Assembly: GCF_018636735.1 (NCBI RefSeq)
Contig: NZ_CP045200.1
Location: forward strand, 3,006,001 to 3,070,000
Direction of reading: 5' to 3'
DNA from: Erythrobacter sp. 3-20A1M
GTDB lineage: Bacteria > Pseudomonadota > Alphaproteobacteria > Sphingomonadales > Sphingomonadaceae
Length of the DNA: 64,000 nt
A program made the position numbers and the translations under genes. This document shows, piece by piece, positions 55,237 through 62,650 of the stretch (the first letter of the stretch is position 1; each line of letters opens with the position of its first letter). The notes beneath the pieces are model-generated. The model was given only the letters and a program-made list of their open reading frames with translations. It was not told the origin of the DNA and did not search any database.

Positions 55237-56679
55237 CTACTCGCTGTCACCCTCCCCTTGCGCGAGCGGTGCGAAAGCGCCGCCGGGAACCGCGCTGGCG
55301 ACCGGGCTGCACGCGCCGTCGGCGGAGCAGGACGAGACGCCGAAGAACCAGTCGTCGCCGCGGATATGCGCCAGCGTGGTCGAAATCTCGGTACGAGAGA
55401 CAACTGCTCCATTGCGTTGTCCGCGTGGTTCGCGAACGGATACGACAACCCCTTCGTTGGCCTGCCTCACCGCATCGGGCACGTCGATGGTATCGAACGG
55501 CTCACTCGGCCAGTAGGGTTGATCCGTCCGTCGCCGATAGAGGCGATAGGAATGCGCGCCGACAACCGGCTTCCAGCTGATTTCGGTATCGGTGCTCACC
55601 GCTGCTTTCGCGACCGGGGCGGGTGGCATCGGAGCCTGGGCCAGCTCCGCCAGCGTACGCACGTTCAGCTGTGTGACCTTGGCGAGGTAGGGGAAGTCCA
55701 TCTTGTCGATGGTGTCGCCGTATTCGACTCCGTCTTCGGTCCTCAGGTCCTGATGCTGCTGGTCGTAGTTCTCGACCGCAACGGAGAAGCGGATTGCGGG
55801 ATAACCTTTATCCAGAAACGGAAGCTGGTCGCCACCCCGCCCCATCCGGTCCGTCCGCCATATCTGACGAACCGCCAGCTCGCCCTCGCTCTTCTCCGCG
55901 ATGTCATCGACGAAGCGCGACAGATTGCGGCTCGGGCTGTCGTTCTCGCCGCCGTCGCGCGCTTGCGCGGACAGCGCCCGGTCGGTCACATCGGCGCGGG
56001 TCCCTTCGGAAAAGACGCGGACGTGCCCGGCATCGCAGAACCCGTCCGAACCGCAGCTGTTGCCTACGATGTCGTTGTTCAGCACCGCCTTGACTGTCCA
56101 CCCCTGCTGCTGCGCGTAATCCGCCAGCAACTGCCCCCCGTAGAGCCCCTGCTCCTCGCCCGAGAGCAGCGCGTAGACGATCGTGGTCGGATATCGGTGT
56201 TTGGACAGGACCCGCGCTGCCTCTATCGCCAGGGCGGTGCCGCTGCCGTCGTCGTTCGCGCCCGGCGCGTCCGCCGTCGCGTTCATCACGTCGCTGACGC
56301 GGCTGTCGATATGGCCCTGCACGATCACCACTTCATTCGGCCGCTCGGTCCCGCGCTGGATGGCCACCACATCGCGCAACCGCACCGGATCGGGAATGCG
56401 CCCGCCCTGCACCTGCGTTTCGGGCAGCACGACCTCGAGACAGCCGCCGCAGCCTTTCGAGATCGATCGAAATTCGTCCGCGCCCCAATCGACCGCCGCG
56501 CCGATGCCGCGCTTCGGATCGGTCTGGCTGGAAAGCGTATGCCGCGTGCCGAACGACACCAGCTTCTCCACCGTCTCCTTCAGGCGTTCGGCGGACACGG
56601 CGCTCGCCGGATCGTCCTGCGCGGCGAGAGGTGTCGCGAGTAGAGCGATAGCGGCGGATGCGAGCAGGGGCTTTTTCAT
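55237..56679 (-). CDS. M28-family zinc peptidase, secreted
   Basis: A 480-residue protein with signal peptide (KKPLLASAAIALLATPLAAQ). Zinc-ligand motifs of the M28 aminopeptidase fold: VIVQGHIDSR, GANDDGSGTALAIEAARVL, LLSGEEQGLYGG and VLNNDIVGNS. The C-terminal third (about 370-470) resembles a fibronectin-type beta domain (SWKPVVGAHSYRLYRRRTDQ). Probably a periplasmic or exported aminopeptidase. ATG chosen over a GTG three codons earlier because it begins the signal. Confidence 0.88.
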   Translation of the reverse strand: MKKPLLASAAIALLATPLAAQDDPASAVSAERLKETVEKLVSFGTRHTLSSQTDPKRGIGAAVDWGADEFRSISKGCGGCLEVVLPETQVQGGRIPDPVRLRDVVAIQRGTERPNEVVIVQGHIDSRVSDVMNATADAPGANDDGSGTALAIEAARVLSKHRYPTTIVYALLSGEEQGLYGGQLLADYAQQQGWTVKAVLNNDIVGNSCGSDGFCDAGHVRVFSEGTRADVTDRALSAQARDGGENDSPSRNLSRFVDDIAEKSEGELAVRQIWRTDRMGRGGDQLPFLDKGYPAIRFSVAVENYDQQHQDLRTEDGVEYGDTIDKMDFPYLAKVTQLNVRTLAELAQAPMPPAPVAKAAVSTDTEISWKPVVGAHSYRLYRRRTDQPYWPSEPFDTIDVPDAVRQANEGVVVSVREPRGQRNGAVVSRTEISTTLAHIRGDDWFFGVSSCSADGACSPVASAVPGGAFAPLAQGEGDSE

Positions 56680-56720
56680 GCGCGGCACTGTCGCCGCGAA
56701 TGCTCGCGATTACAACTGCG

Positions 56721-58265
56721 TCAATACGCCTTCGCGACGTAGATCCGCTCCACTGCCGGATCGCCGGTGAAGATGCAGGAGCCGTCGGCGGCCGGACCGT
56801 CCATCGGGACGTTGCGGATCGTCAGCTTCAGCTCTTTGAGCTGTTCGACCACCTTGTCCAGCGCCGCACCGGTCGGCTTCGACCATTGCACCTCGACCCA
56901 ACCGGGGAACTGCGCATCGCCCGAATAGAAGGCGCGCAGGCCATCCATATCGGCGATGTCGCGCACGATATTGGCATCGCGCCGCTCCGCCGCCTCGGTG
57001 AACAGCGCATGCTGGATATCACCCAGCAAGCCGCCGATCGTCTGGCCGGCGGCCTCGCGCGTCGGCGTCTGGAAGGCAGGCTTGCCGGTTTCGGCATTCC
57101 ACAGCGCGTCGCGGCGCAGCAGGCTGACGACGCCGTTTTCCATGTCGCGGCCGCCGACCTCGATGATCACCGGCGCGCCCTTGCGCACCCAGTCCCAGCG
57201 CTTGGCCGCGGCCTTGCCCGGCTTGGTGTCGAGCAGCACGCGCACCGGCTCGCCCAGCGCGTGCTGCCCGGCGATCGCAACGCGCAGCCCCTCGCAATAG
57301 TCGAGCAGTTCCGCATCCTCCGGCTTGTCGCGCAGCATCGGCAGGATCACGACCTGCCACGGCGCGATGCGCGGCGGTACGCGCAGCCCGTCGTCGTCGC
57401 CATGGGTCATGATGACACCGCCGATCATGCGGGTGGAGACACCCCAGCTGGTCGTGTGGCAGAACTGCTGCGAACCCTCGCGGTCCTGGAACTGGATGCC
57501 GCTCGCCTTCGCGAAATTGGTGCCGAGATAATGGCTGGTACCGGCCTGCAGCGCCTTGCCGTCCTGCATCATCGCCTCGATCGACCAAGTCTCGACCGCG
57601 CCGGGAAAGCGCTCGTTCTCCGGCTTCTCGCCAGCGATCACCGGCAGCGCGAGATCTTCCTCGGCACAGGCGCGATAGACCTCCAGCATGGTCATGGTGT
57701 GCGCCTTCGCCTGCTCGGCAGTTTCATGCGCGGTATGCCCTTCCTGCCACAGGAATTCGCTGGTGCGCAGGAACATGCGGGTGCGCATCTCCCAGCGCAT
57801 GACGTTGGCCCATTGGTTGGTCAGCAGCGGCAGGTCGCGCCAGCTCTGGATCCAGCGCGCCATGGCATCGCCAATGATCGTTTCGGAGGTCGGCCGGATC
57901 ACCAGCGGCTCTTCCAGCTTCGCCTCGGGATCGGGGATCAGCCCGCCCTTGCCATCGGCGATCAGGCGGTGATGCGTGACGACCGCCATTTCCTTGGCGA
58001 AGCCTTCGACATGCTCCGCCTCGCGCTCGAAATTGGCGAGCGGGATCAGCAGCGGGAAATAACAGTTCTCGTGCCCCTTCGCCTTGATCCGGTCGTCGAG
58101 CAGGCGCTGGATGCGTTCCCACATGCCGTAGCCCCACGGCTTGATCACCATGCAGCCACGCACGCCCGATTCCTCGGCCAACTGCGCTTCGGCAACGACC
58201 GCCTGGTACCATTGCGCGAAGTCGTCCGCGCGCTTGATCGAGAGGGCGTGGCGTATTTCGGGCAC
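56721..58265 (-). CDS. proS: Prolyl-tRNA synthetase, archaeal/eukaryotic-type
   Basis: A 514-residue class II synthetase. Motif 1 region GVRGCMVIKPWGYGMWERIQ, motif 2 RWEMRTRMFLRTSEFLWQEG and motif 3 are of the archaeal/eukaryotic-like ProRS type, and the protein ends in the C-terminal tyrosine (YVAKAY) seen in that group. It lacks the editing insertion domain of the common bacterial enzyme. GTG start. It lies 50 bases after phaR on the same strand. Confidence 0.93.
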   Translation of the reverse strand: MPEIRHALSIKRADDFAQWYQAVVAEAQLAEESGVRGCMVIKPWGYGMWERIQRLLDDRIKAKGHENCYFPLLIPLANFEREAEHVEGFAKEMAVVTHHRLIADGKGGLIPDPEAKLEEPLVIRPTSETIIGDAMARWIQSWRDLPLLTNQWANVMRWEMRTRMFLRTSEFLWQEGHTAHETAEQAKAHTMTMLEVYRACAEEDLALPVIAGEKPENERFPGAVETWSIEAMMQDGKALQAGTSHYLGTNFAKASGIQFQDREGSQQFCHTTSWGVSTRMIGGVIMTHGDDDGLRVPPRIAPWQVVILPMLRDKPEDAELLDYCEGLRVAIAGQHALGEPVRVLLDTKPGKAAAKRWDWVRKGAPVIIEVGGRDMENGVVSLLRRDALWNAETGKPAFQTPTREAAGQTIGGLLGDIQHALFTEAAERRDANIVRDIADMDGLRAFYSGDAQFPGWVEVQWSKPTGAALDKVVEQLKELKLTIRNVPMDGPAADGSCIFTGDPAVERIYVAKAY

Positions 58266-58315
58266 GGGCAGATCCTGATGTTCGGTGGCGCTGGGCGGAA
58301 GGGCGCCCCCTCGCG

Positions 58316-58894
58316 CTATTTGCCCAGTTCGTCCAGTCGCTTTTGCATCGCCGCCATCTGCGCGCGCATTTCAGCAAGATCGTCACCCTTCGCAGCGGGC
58401 GCTTCGTCGGTGGTGGCAGGTGCGGGCTTATCCTTCCGGCCCCCACCCATGAACGCCTCGGTCGCAGCGCGCATCATCTCCATGTTGTTCTCTGCGATCC
58501 TGGCGAAGGGATGATCCTTCCAGCCCGACTCCATCGCCTTTTGCCATTCGGGCCGGTGGGTGGAGAAGTTCTCCATTGCGGCTTCCAGAAAGTGTGGCAT
58601 CACCGGCTGCATCGAATGACCGTAGAGCGAGATGATCTGGCGCAGGAAGCTAATCGGCAGCATTTCCGCGCCGTTCGTTTCTGCCTCCATGATGATCTGC
58701 GTCATGATCGTGCGGGTGAGATCGTCGCCGGTCTTCGCGTCGATCACCTTGAACTCCACGCCTTCGCGGGTCATCCGGGCGAGATCGTCGAGCGTGATGT
58801 AGCTCGACGAGGCAGTGTTGTAGAGCCGCCGGTTGGCGTATTTCTTGATAACGACCGTTTCGTCGCTATCGGTCTTGGTATTCTTGCTAGCCAT
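58316..58894 (-). CDS. phaR: Polyhydroxyalkanoate synthesis repressor PhaR
   Basis: A 192-residue transcription factor. The N-terminal PHB-accumulation DNA-binding domain (VVIKKYANRRLYNTASSSYI, LDDLARMTREGVEFKVIDAK) and the PHB-binding region (LPISFLRQIISLYGHSMQPV) are clear, with a C-terminal coiled coil (DDLAEMRAQMAAMQKRLDEL). It senses PHA granules and represses phasin-type genes. Ribosome site CGGAG precedes the chosen ATG. TGCA-rich dyads lie just upstream. Confidence 0.93.
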   Translation of the reverse strand: MASKNTKTDSDETVVIKKYANRRLYNTASSSYITLDDLARMTREGVEFKVIDAKTGDDLTRTIMTQIIMEAETNGAEMLPISFLRQIISLYGHSMQPVMPHFLEAAMENFSTHRPEWQKAMESGWKDHPFARIAENNMEMMRAATEAFMGGGRKDKPAPATTDEAPAAKGDDLAEMRAQMAAMQKRLDELGK

Positions 58895-58910
58895 CGCGAG
58901 CTCCGGGTTT

Positions 58911-58951
58911 TGTGCAGTTTTGCTGCAGCTTACCACCTGCAATATGTGCAG
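58911..58951. promoter_or_regulatory. TGCA-rich dyads, possible PhaR autoregulation site
   Basis: TGTGCAG, CTGCAG (58923-58928) and CTGC-N7-GCAG (58937-58951) cluster 17-57 bases upstream of phaR. PhaR proteins of Paracoccus and Rhodobacter bind TGC/GCA dyads, and autoregulation is known. Identification is by this similarity and by position. Confidence 0.45.
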
Positions 58952-58967
58952 TGCAACATGAGCCGCA

Positions 58968-60014
58968 TCAGCGGCGGAAGCGTGTCCCGATCGTGGTCAG
59001 CAATTCATATTGCGACAGCCCGCTTTGGGCGGAGATTTCGGGTAGGTCGAACGGCACGTCGAGCCATTCGCCCGCGCGAAGGTCGGGCGCGGCGGTAATG
59101 TCGGCGATCACCATGTCCATCGACACCTTGCCGAGCAGCGCCAGCTTGCGACCCTCGCTGACAAGGTGCGATCCGCCGCGCGCGCGCAGGAACCCGTCGG
59201 CATAGCCTAGCGAGACCGTGGCGACCCGCATGGGTGCCTTCGCCACAAACTCACGGTTGTAGCCGACCGCGTCGCCAGCGCCGATATCGCGGGTCTGGAT
59301 GATCGCGGCGCGGGGAAAGGCGACTTGCCGGATCGTGCCGGAAAGCTCGCCGCGCGGGATGCCGCCATAGAGCGCCAGTCCCGGCCTGGTGAGGTCGGCA
59401 TGGTAGCCCTCCCCCAACGCGATACCGGCACTGTTGGCGATGCTCGCCTCGCGATGGCGAACGCGGCCGCGCGCCTCCCGGAACGCCGCGAGCTGGCGCG
59501 CATTGGCCGGATCGTCTTCGTCCGCGCTGGAAAGATGGGTCAGCAACACGCGAACATCGAGCGCGGCAATCGCTGGCTCGGACAGCGCGGATACGGGAAC
59601 CCCGAGCCGATTGATTCCCGTGTCGACCATCAGATCGCACGGGCCCCCGCCCCCCTCGGTCCACCGCCGCGCCTGATGCAGCGAGTTTACCACAGGGACC
59701 GCGCCAACAGCCTGCGCATAAGCCACCTCGTCCGCGCTGTTCGCGCCATGGAGCACGCTCACCTGCTCGGGCGGCACATGCCCGACCACGCCGACAACCT
59801 CGCTCCAGTGCGCGACGAAAAAGTTGCGCGCACCCGCATCGCGCAGCACCGGCACGCACGTATCTACGCCGAGGCCGTAGCAATTCGCCTTGGCCGCCGC
59901 ACCCGCGCGCGCCTTTCCCGACAGGCGATCGAGAGCGCGCCAGTTGGCGGCCAGCGCCTCGCGATCGATGCGCAGTTCGAGGGAACGCGGAGGAGGCTCG
60001 GGCAGGTTGGTCAT
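58968..60014 (-). CDS. alr: Alanine racemase
   Basis: A 348-residue PLP enzyme making D-alanine for the cell wall. PLP lysine K42 in AAAKANCYGLG and conserved LTRPGLALYGGIP and ATVSLGYADGF; the catalytic-tyrosine segment here is AVGYNREF. Somewhat short and divergent compared with the E. coli enzyme. The ATG overlaps the transporter stop by four bases. Confidence 0.93.
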   Translation of the reverse strand: MTNLPEPPPRSLELRIDREALAANWRALDRLSGKARAGAAAKANCYGLGVDTCVPVLRDAGARNFFVAHWSEVVGVVGHVPPEQVSVLHGANSADEVAYAQAVGAVPVVNSLHQARRWTEGGGGPCDLMVDTGINRLGVPVSALSEPAIAALDVRVLLTHLSSADEDDPANARQLAAFREARGRVRHREASIANSAGIALGEGYHADLTRPGLALYGGIPRGELSGTIRQVAFPRAAIIQTRDIGAGDAVGYNREFVAKAPMRVATVSLGYADGFLRARGGSHLVSEGRKLALLGKVSMDMVIADITAAPDLRAGEWLDVPFDLPEISAQSGLSQYELLTTIGTRFRR

Positions 60015-61645
60015 GTGTTCTCGAACTCCCGCGGCGGGCCGCCGCGAATACCCCAGATCGCAATGATCGCACCGAATGCCGTGAGGGCCCAGGTGTACCA
60101 GAGGCCCGAATAGACATCCCCGGTGCGCGCCACGATGTAGCTTGAAATGAGCGGCAGGAACCCGCCGAGGATGCCTGCGCCGAGGTGGTAGGGGATCGAC
60201 ATCGAACTGTAGCGGATCTTGGCCGGGAACATCTCCGTCAGCAGCGCGGCGACCGATCCGTAGGTGAGCGCCGAGAGCATGCCCATCGCCAGCAACAGCG
60301 CGAAGATGCCCGCAAGGGCAACTGCGCCGGGCTGCTGGCGTGCGAAGTCGAAACCCGCGCGGCCGAGCATCTCCTGCAAACCGTCGCGGCGCGCGTCGCT
60401 GTCGGTCAGCCAACCCGAGGGAATGGCGAAGGCTTGGTCTGCAATCGACATGGAAAGGGTCGGTGCCTCGCGCACGCGATAGGCGACACCGCTCGCCGTC
60501 AGCGTCTCGAGCACCTTGCCGCACGGACTCTGCTCGCGCCCGGTGAGCTCGGCGAAGGGATCGGTCGCGCAATCGCGCCCCGCCACCACAACCGGATAGC
60601 GCTCCGCCGCATCGGCCAGCGCAGGATTAGCGAGGTGTCCCATGCCCCAGAAAATCGGGAAGACCAGCACCAACGTCAGCAGAGCCCCGACGACGATCGG
60701 CTTCTTGCGACCGATCCGGTCGGACCAGCGTCCGACGATGACGTAGAGCGGCATGGCCGCCAGCCCGGCGCAAAACAGTATGTATTCGACCGTCTTTTCT
60801 TCCACCCGCATCGGTCCGCGCAGGAAATTCAGGCTGGAAAAGAAGGCGGTGTACCAGATCACCGTCAGCGTGCCGGCAACGCCGAACAGCGCGACGAAGA
60901 TGCGCCCCTTGTTACCGGGATAGGTGAAGCTTTCGACGAAGGGATTGCCGCTAGTTTCGCCCGCGTTCTTCATCGCCTGGAATACCGGGCTCTCGGACAG
61001 TTTGAGGCGCATCCACAGCGATATGGCGAGCAGCAGCAGGGACAGCAGGAACGGAACCCGCCAGCCCCACGCGGCGAAGGTGTCTTCGGGAATAATCCAG
61101 CGACACAGCACGACCACCGCGATGGACAGGACGAAACCGCCCACGACGCTCGCCTGAATGAAGCTGGTGTAGAACCCGCGCTTGTCCGGCGGAGCATGCT
61201 CGGCGACGTAGATCGCCGCGCCGCCATACTCGCCGCCCAGCGCCAGACCCTGAAGGATGCGCAGGCCGATCACGATGATCGGCGCGACGATCCCGATACT
61301 GGTCGCATCGGGGACGAGCCCGACGCCAGCGGTCGCGATTCCCATCAGCGTAACCGTGACGAGAAAGGTATATTTGCGGCCCAACCGGTCGCCGAGAAAG
61401 CCGAACAGAATCGCGCCGAGCGGACGGAAGCCGAAGCCGATCGCGAAGCCCGCCCAGACCAGCAGCAACTGCAATGTCGGGTTTCCACCCGGAAAGAAGG
61501 CGGCGCCGATCAGCCCGGCGAGCGTGCCGTAGATAAAGAAGTCGTACCATTCGAAGATCGTGCCGGCGGAAGATGCGGCAATGACGAGGCGGATTTCCTT
61601 CGCGGTTGGCTCTCGCTCCAATGCGGTATCGACGCTCTCGGCCAT
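60011..61645 (-). CDS. MFS (metabolite:H+ symporter family) transporter with periplasmic insert
   Basis: A 544-residue transporter. The family signature GDRLGRKYTF, the second-half GRWSDRIGRKKP and the segment GTIFEWYDFFIYG mark the MHS (proline/alpha-ketoglutarate symporter) family. These are usually about 430 residues; here about 100 extra residues (about 341-440), with cysteines C359 and C375, lie between helices 9 and 10 on the periplasmic side. Substrate unknown. ATG with GAGAGG upstream, 31 bases after the IscU-like gene. Confidence 0.9.
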   Translation of the reverse strand: MAESVDTALEREPTAKEIRLVIAASSAGTIFEWYDFFIYGTLAGLIGAAFFPGGNPTLQLLLVWAGFAIGFGFRPLGAILFGFLGDRLGRKYTFLVTVTLMGIATAGVGLVPDATSIGIVAPIIVIGLRILQGLALGGEYGGAAIYVAEHAPPDKRGFYTSFIQASVVGGFVLSIAVVVLCRWIIPEDTFAAWGWRVPFLLSLLLLAISLWMRLKLSESPVFQAMKNAGETSGNPFVESFTYPGNKGRIFVALFGVAGTLTVIWYTAFFSSLNFLRGPMRVEEKTVEYILFCAGLAAMPLYVIVGRWSDRIGRKKPIVVGALLTLVLVFPIFWGMGHLANPALADAAERYPVVVAGRDCATDPFAELTGREQSPCGKVLETLTASGVAYRVREAPTLSMSIADQAFAIPSGWLTDSDARRDGLQEMLGRAGFDFARQQPGAVALAGIFALLLAMGMLSALTYGSVAALLTEMFPAKIRYSSMSIPYHLGAGILGGFLPLISSYIVARTGDVYSGLWYTWALTAFGAIIAIWGIRGGPPREFENT

Positions 61646-61676
61646 GGCTGTCCCTCTCCCCCTTATGGAAAGCGGT

Positions 61677-62105
61677 TTACTCAGCGGCCTGGGAATTGGA
61701 AAGCGCGTCGATCGCGGCCTTCCACGGCAGGAGCATCGCGCCATGGCGACCGGGATAGGCCCGCGCGGGCTCGAGCAGCGCAAGGTCGGGCCAGTCGGGG
61801 CGATCTGCGTTCTCGGTGAGCCAGTCTTCCATCGCCCTGGCCGAGCCAAGCAATTGCTCCCGCGTCCTGCCGACCACATGGCGGGCGAAGATCGCGGCGG
61901 ACGCCTGGCCGATGGCGCACGCCGACAGCCGCAGGCCGATCGCGGCGATCTCGTCGCCGGACAGCCTGAGCCCCAGCGACAGCGTACTCCCGCATGCGGG
62001 AGAGCGCGCCGCGCCGCGCAAGGGCAGATCGTTGGTCAGCGGATACTCGTGCAGCTCCACCGCCAATGCCAGAATTTGCGGGGTGTAGAGCTTCGCCGCG
62101 CTCAT
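61677..62105 (-). CDS. IscU/NifU-N-like iron-sulfur scaffold protein
   Basis: A 142-residue protein with the IscU-like fold: C38 in SPACGSTLSLGLRLSGDEIA and C63 in LSACAIGQASAAIFARHVVG. The third cluster ligand of IscU would fall near residue 123 (GRHGAMLLPW), where alanine stands instead of cysteine; H121 is nearby. It may bind clusters with altered ligands or have lost scaffold activity. ATGA overlap with cvpA. Confidence 0.83.
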   Translation of the reverse strand: MSAAKLYTPQILALAVELHEYPLTNDLPLRGAARSPACGSTLSLGLRLSGDEIAAIGLRLSACAIGQASAAIFARHVVGRTREQLLGSARAMEDWLTENADRPDWPDLALLEPARAYPGRHGAMLLPWKAAIDALSNSQAAE

Positions 62106-62638
62106 TCGGCTGCCGGTTCCTCGTCCTCATCGGTAGTGCCGGATTGCGCGGTGCGCCTCTCCTGAATGTAGGTGACCGTCGCGTCGGTCGCCGCGTTGAC
62201 GACAGGATAGGTTCGCGCCTGTGTGATCCAGTCCGGTCGCCCCTCCTCGCCCCAGATGGTATCGTAGCCCAGCACCACGATGGAGAAGGCGATCATCACG
62301 ATAACCGCCCCCTTCAGCGCGCCGAAGCCGAAGCCGAGGGCGCGATCGACCGGACCCAGCATGGAATTGCGAGAGGTCTTCCCCGCGCGCGTCGCGATCA
62401 GGCGCATCAGGCCGTAGGAAACGCCCAGCAAGAGGAGAAACGCCACCACCGCCGCCGTCGTCTCGGAATCGAATTTCGGAGCGAGCCAGGCAAGCAGCGG
62501 TTCGTGGAAATAGCGGATCGCTACGATCGCCGCGACCCAGGCGAGAAGCGACAGCACCTCCTGCACGAAGCCGCGCGCAAAGCCGCCGACAGCGCCGAAA
62601 CCGACGATCACGAGAACGATGATATCGAAAGCGGTCAT
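62102..62638 (-). CDS. cvpA: CvpA-family membrane protein
   Basis: A 178-residue inner-membrane protein with four helices and the family opening TAFDIIVLVIVGFGAVGGFA plus GFVQEVLSLLAWVAA. The conserved middle segment MLGPVDRALGFGFGALKGAV is present, followed by an acidic tail (TTDEDEEPAAE). CvpA homologues affect colicin V export and envelope homeostasis. It is 12 bases downstream of radA. Confidence 0.92.
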   Translation of the reverse strand: MTAFDIIVLVIVGFGAVGGFARGFVQEVLSLLAWVAAIVAIRYFHEPLLAWLAPKFDSETTAAVVAFLLLLGVSYGLMRLIATRAGKTSRNSMLGPVDRALGFGFGALKGAVIVMIAFSIVVLGYDTIWGEEGRPDWITQARTYPVVNAATDATVTYIQERRTAQSGTTDEDEEPAAE

Positions 62639-62650
62639 TTATTCCGCCGA

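Noticed and set aside
53440-56643. Plus-strand open frame of 1067 codons opposite rnr and the M28 peptidase
   Set aside because: Shadow spanning two well-identified genes on the other strand.
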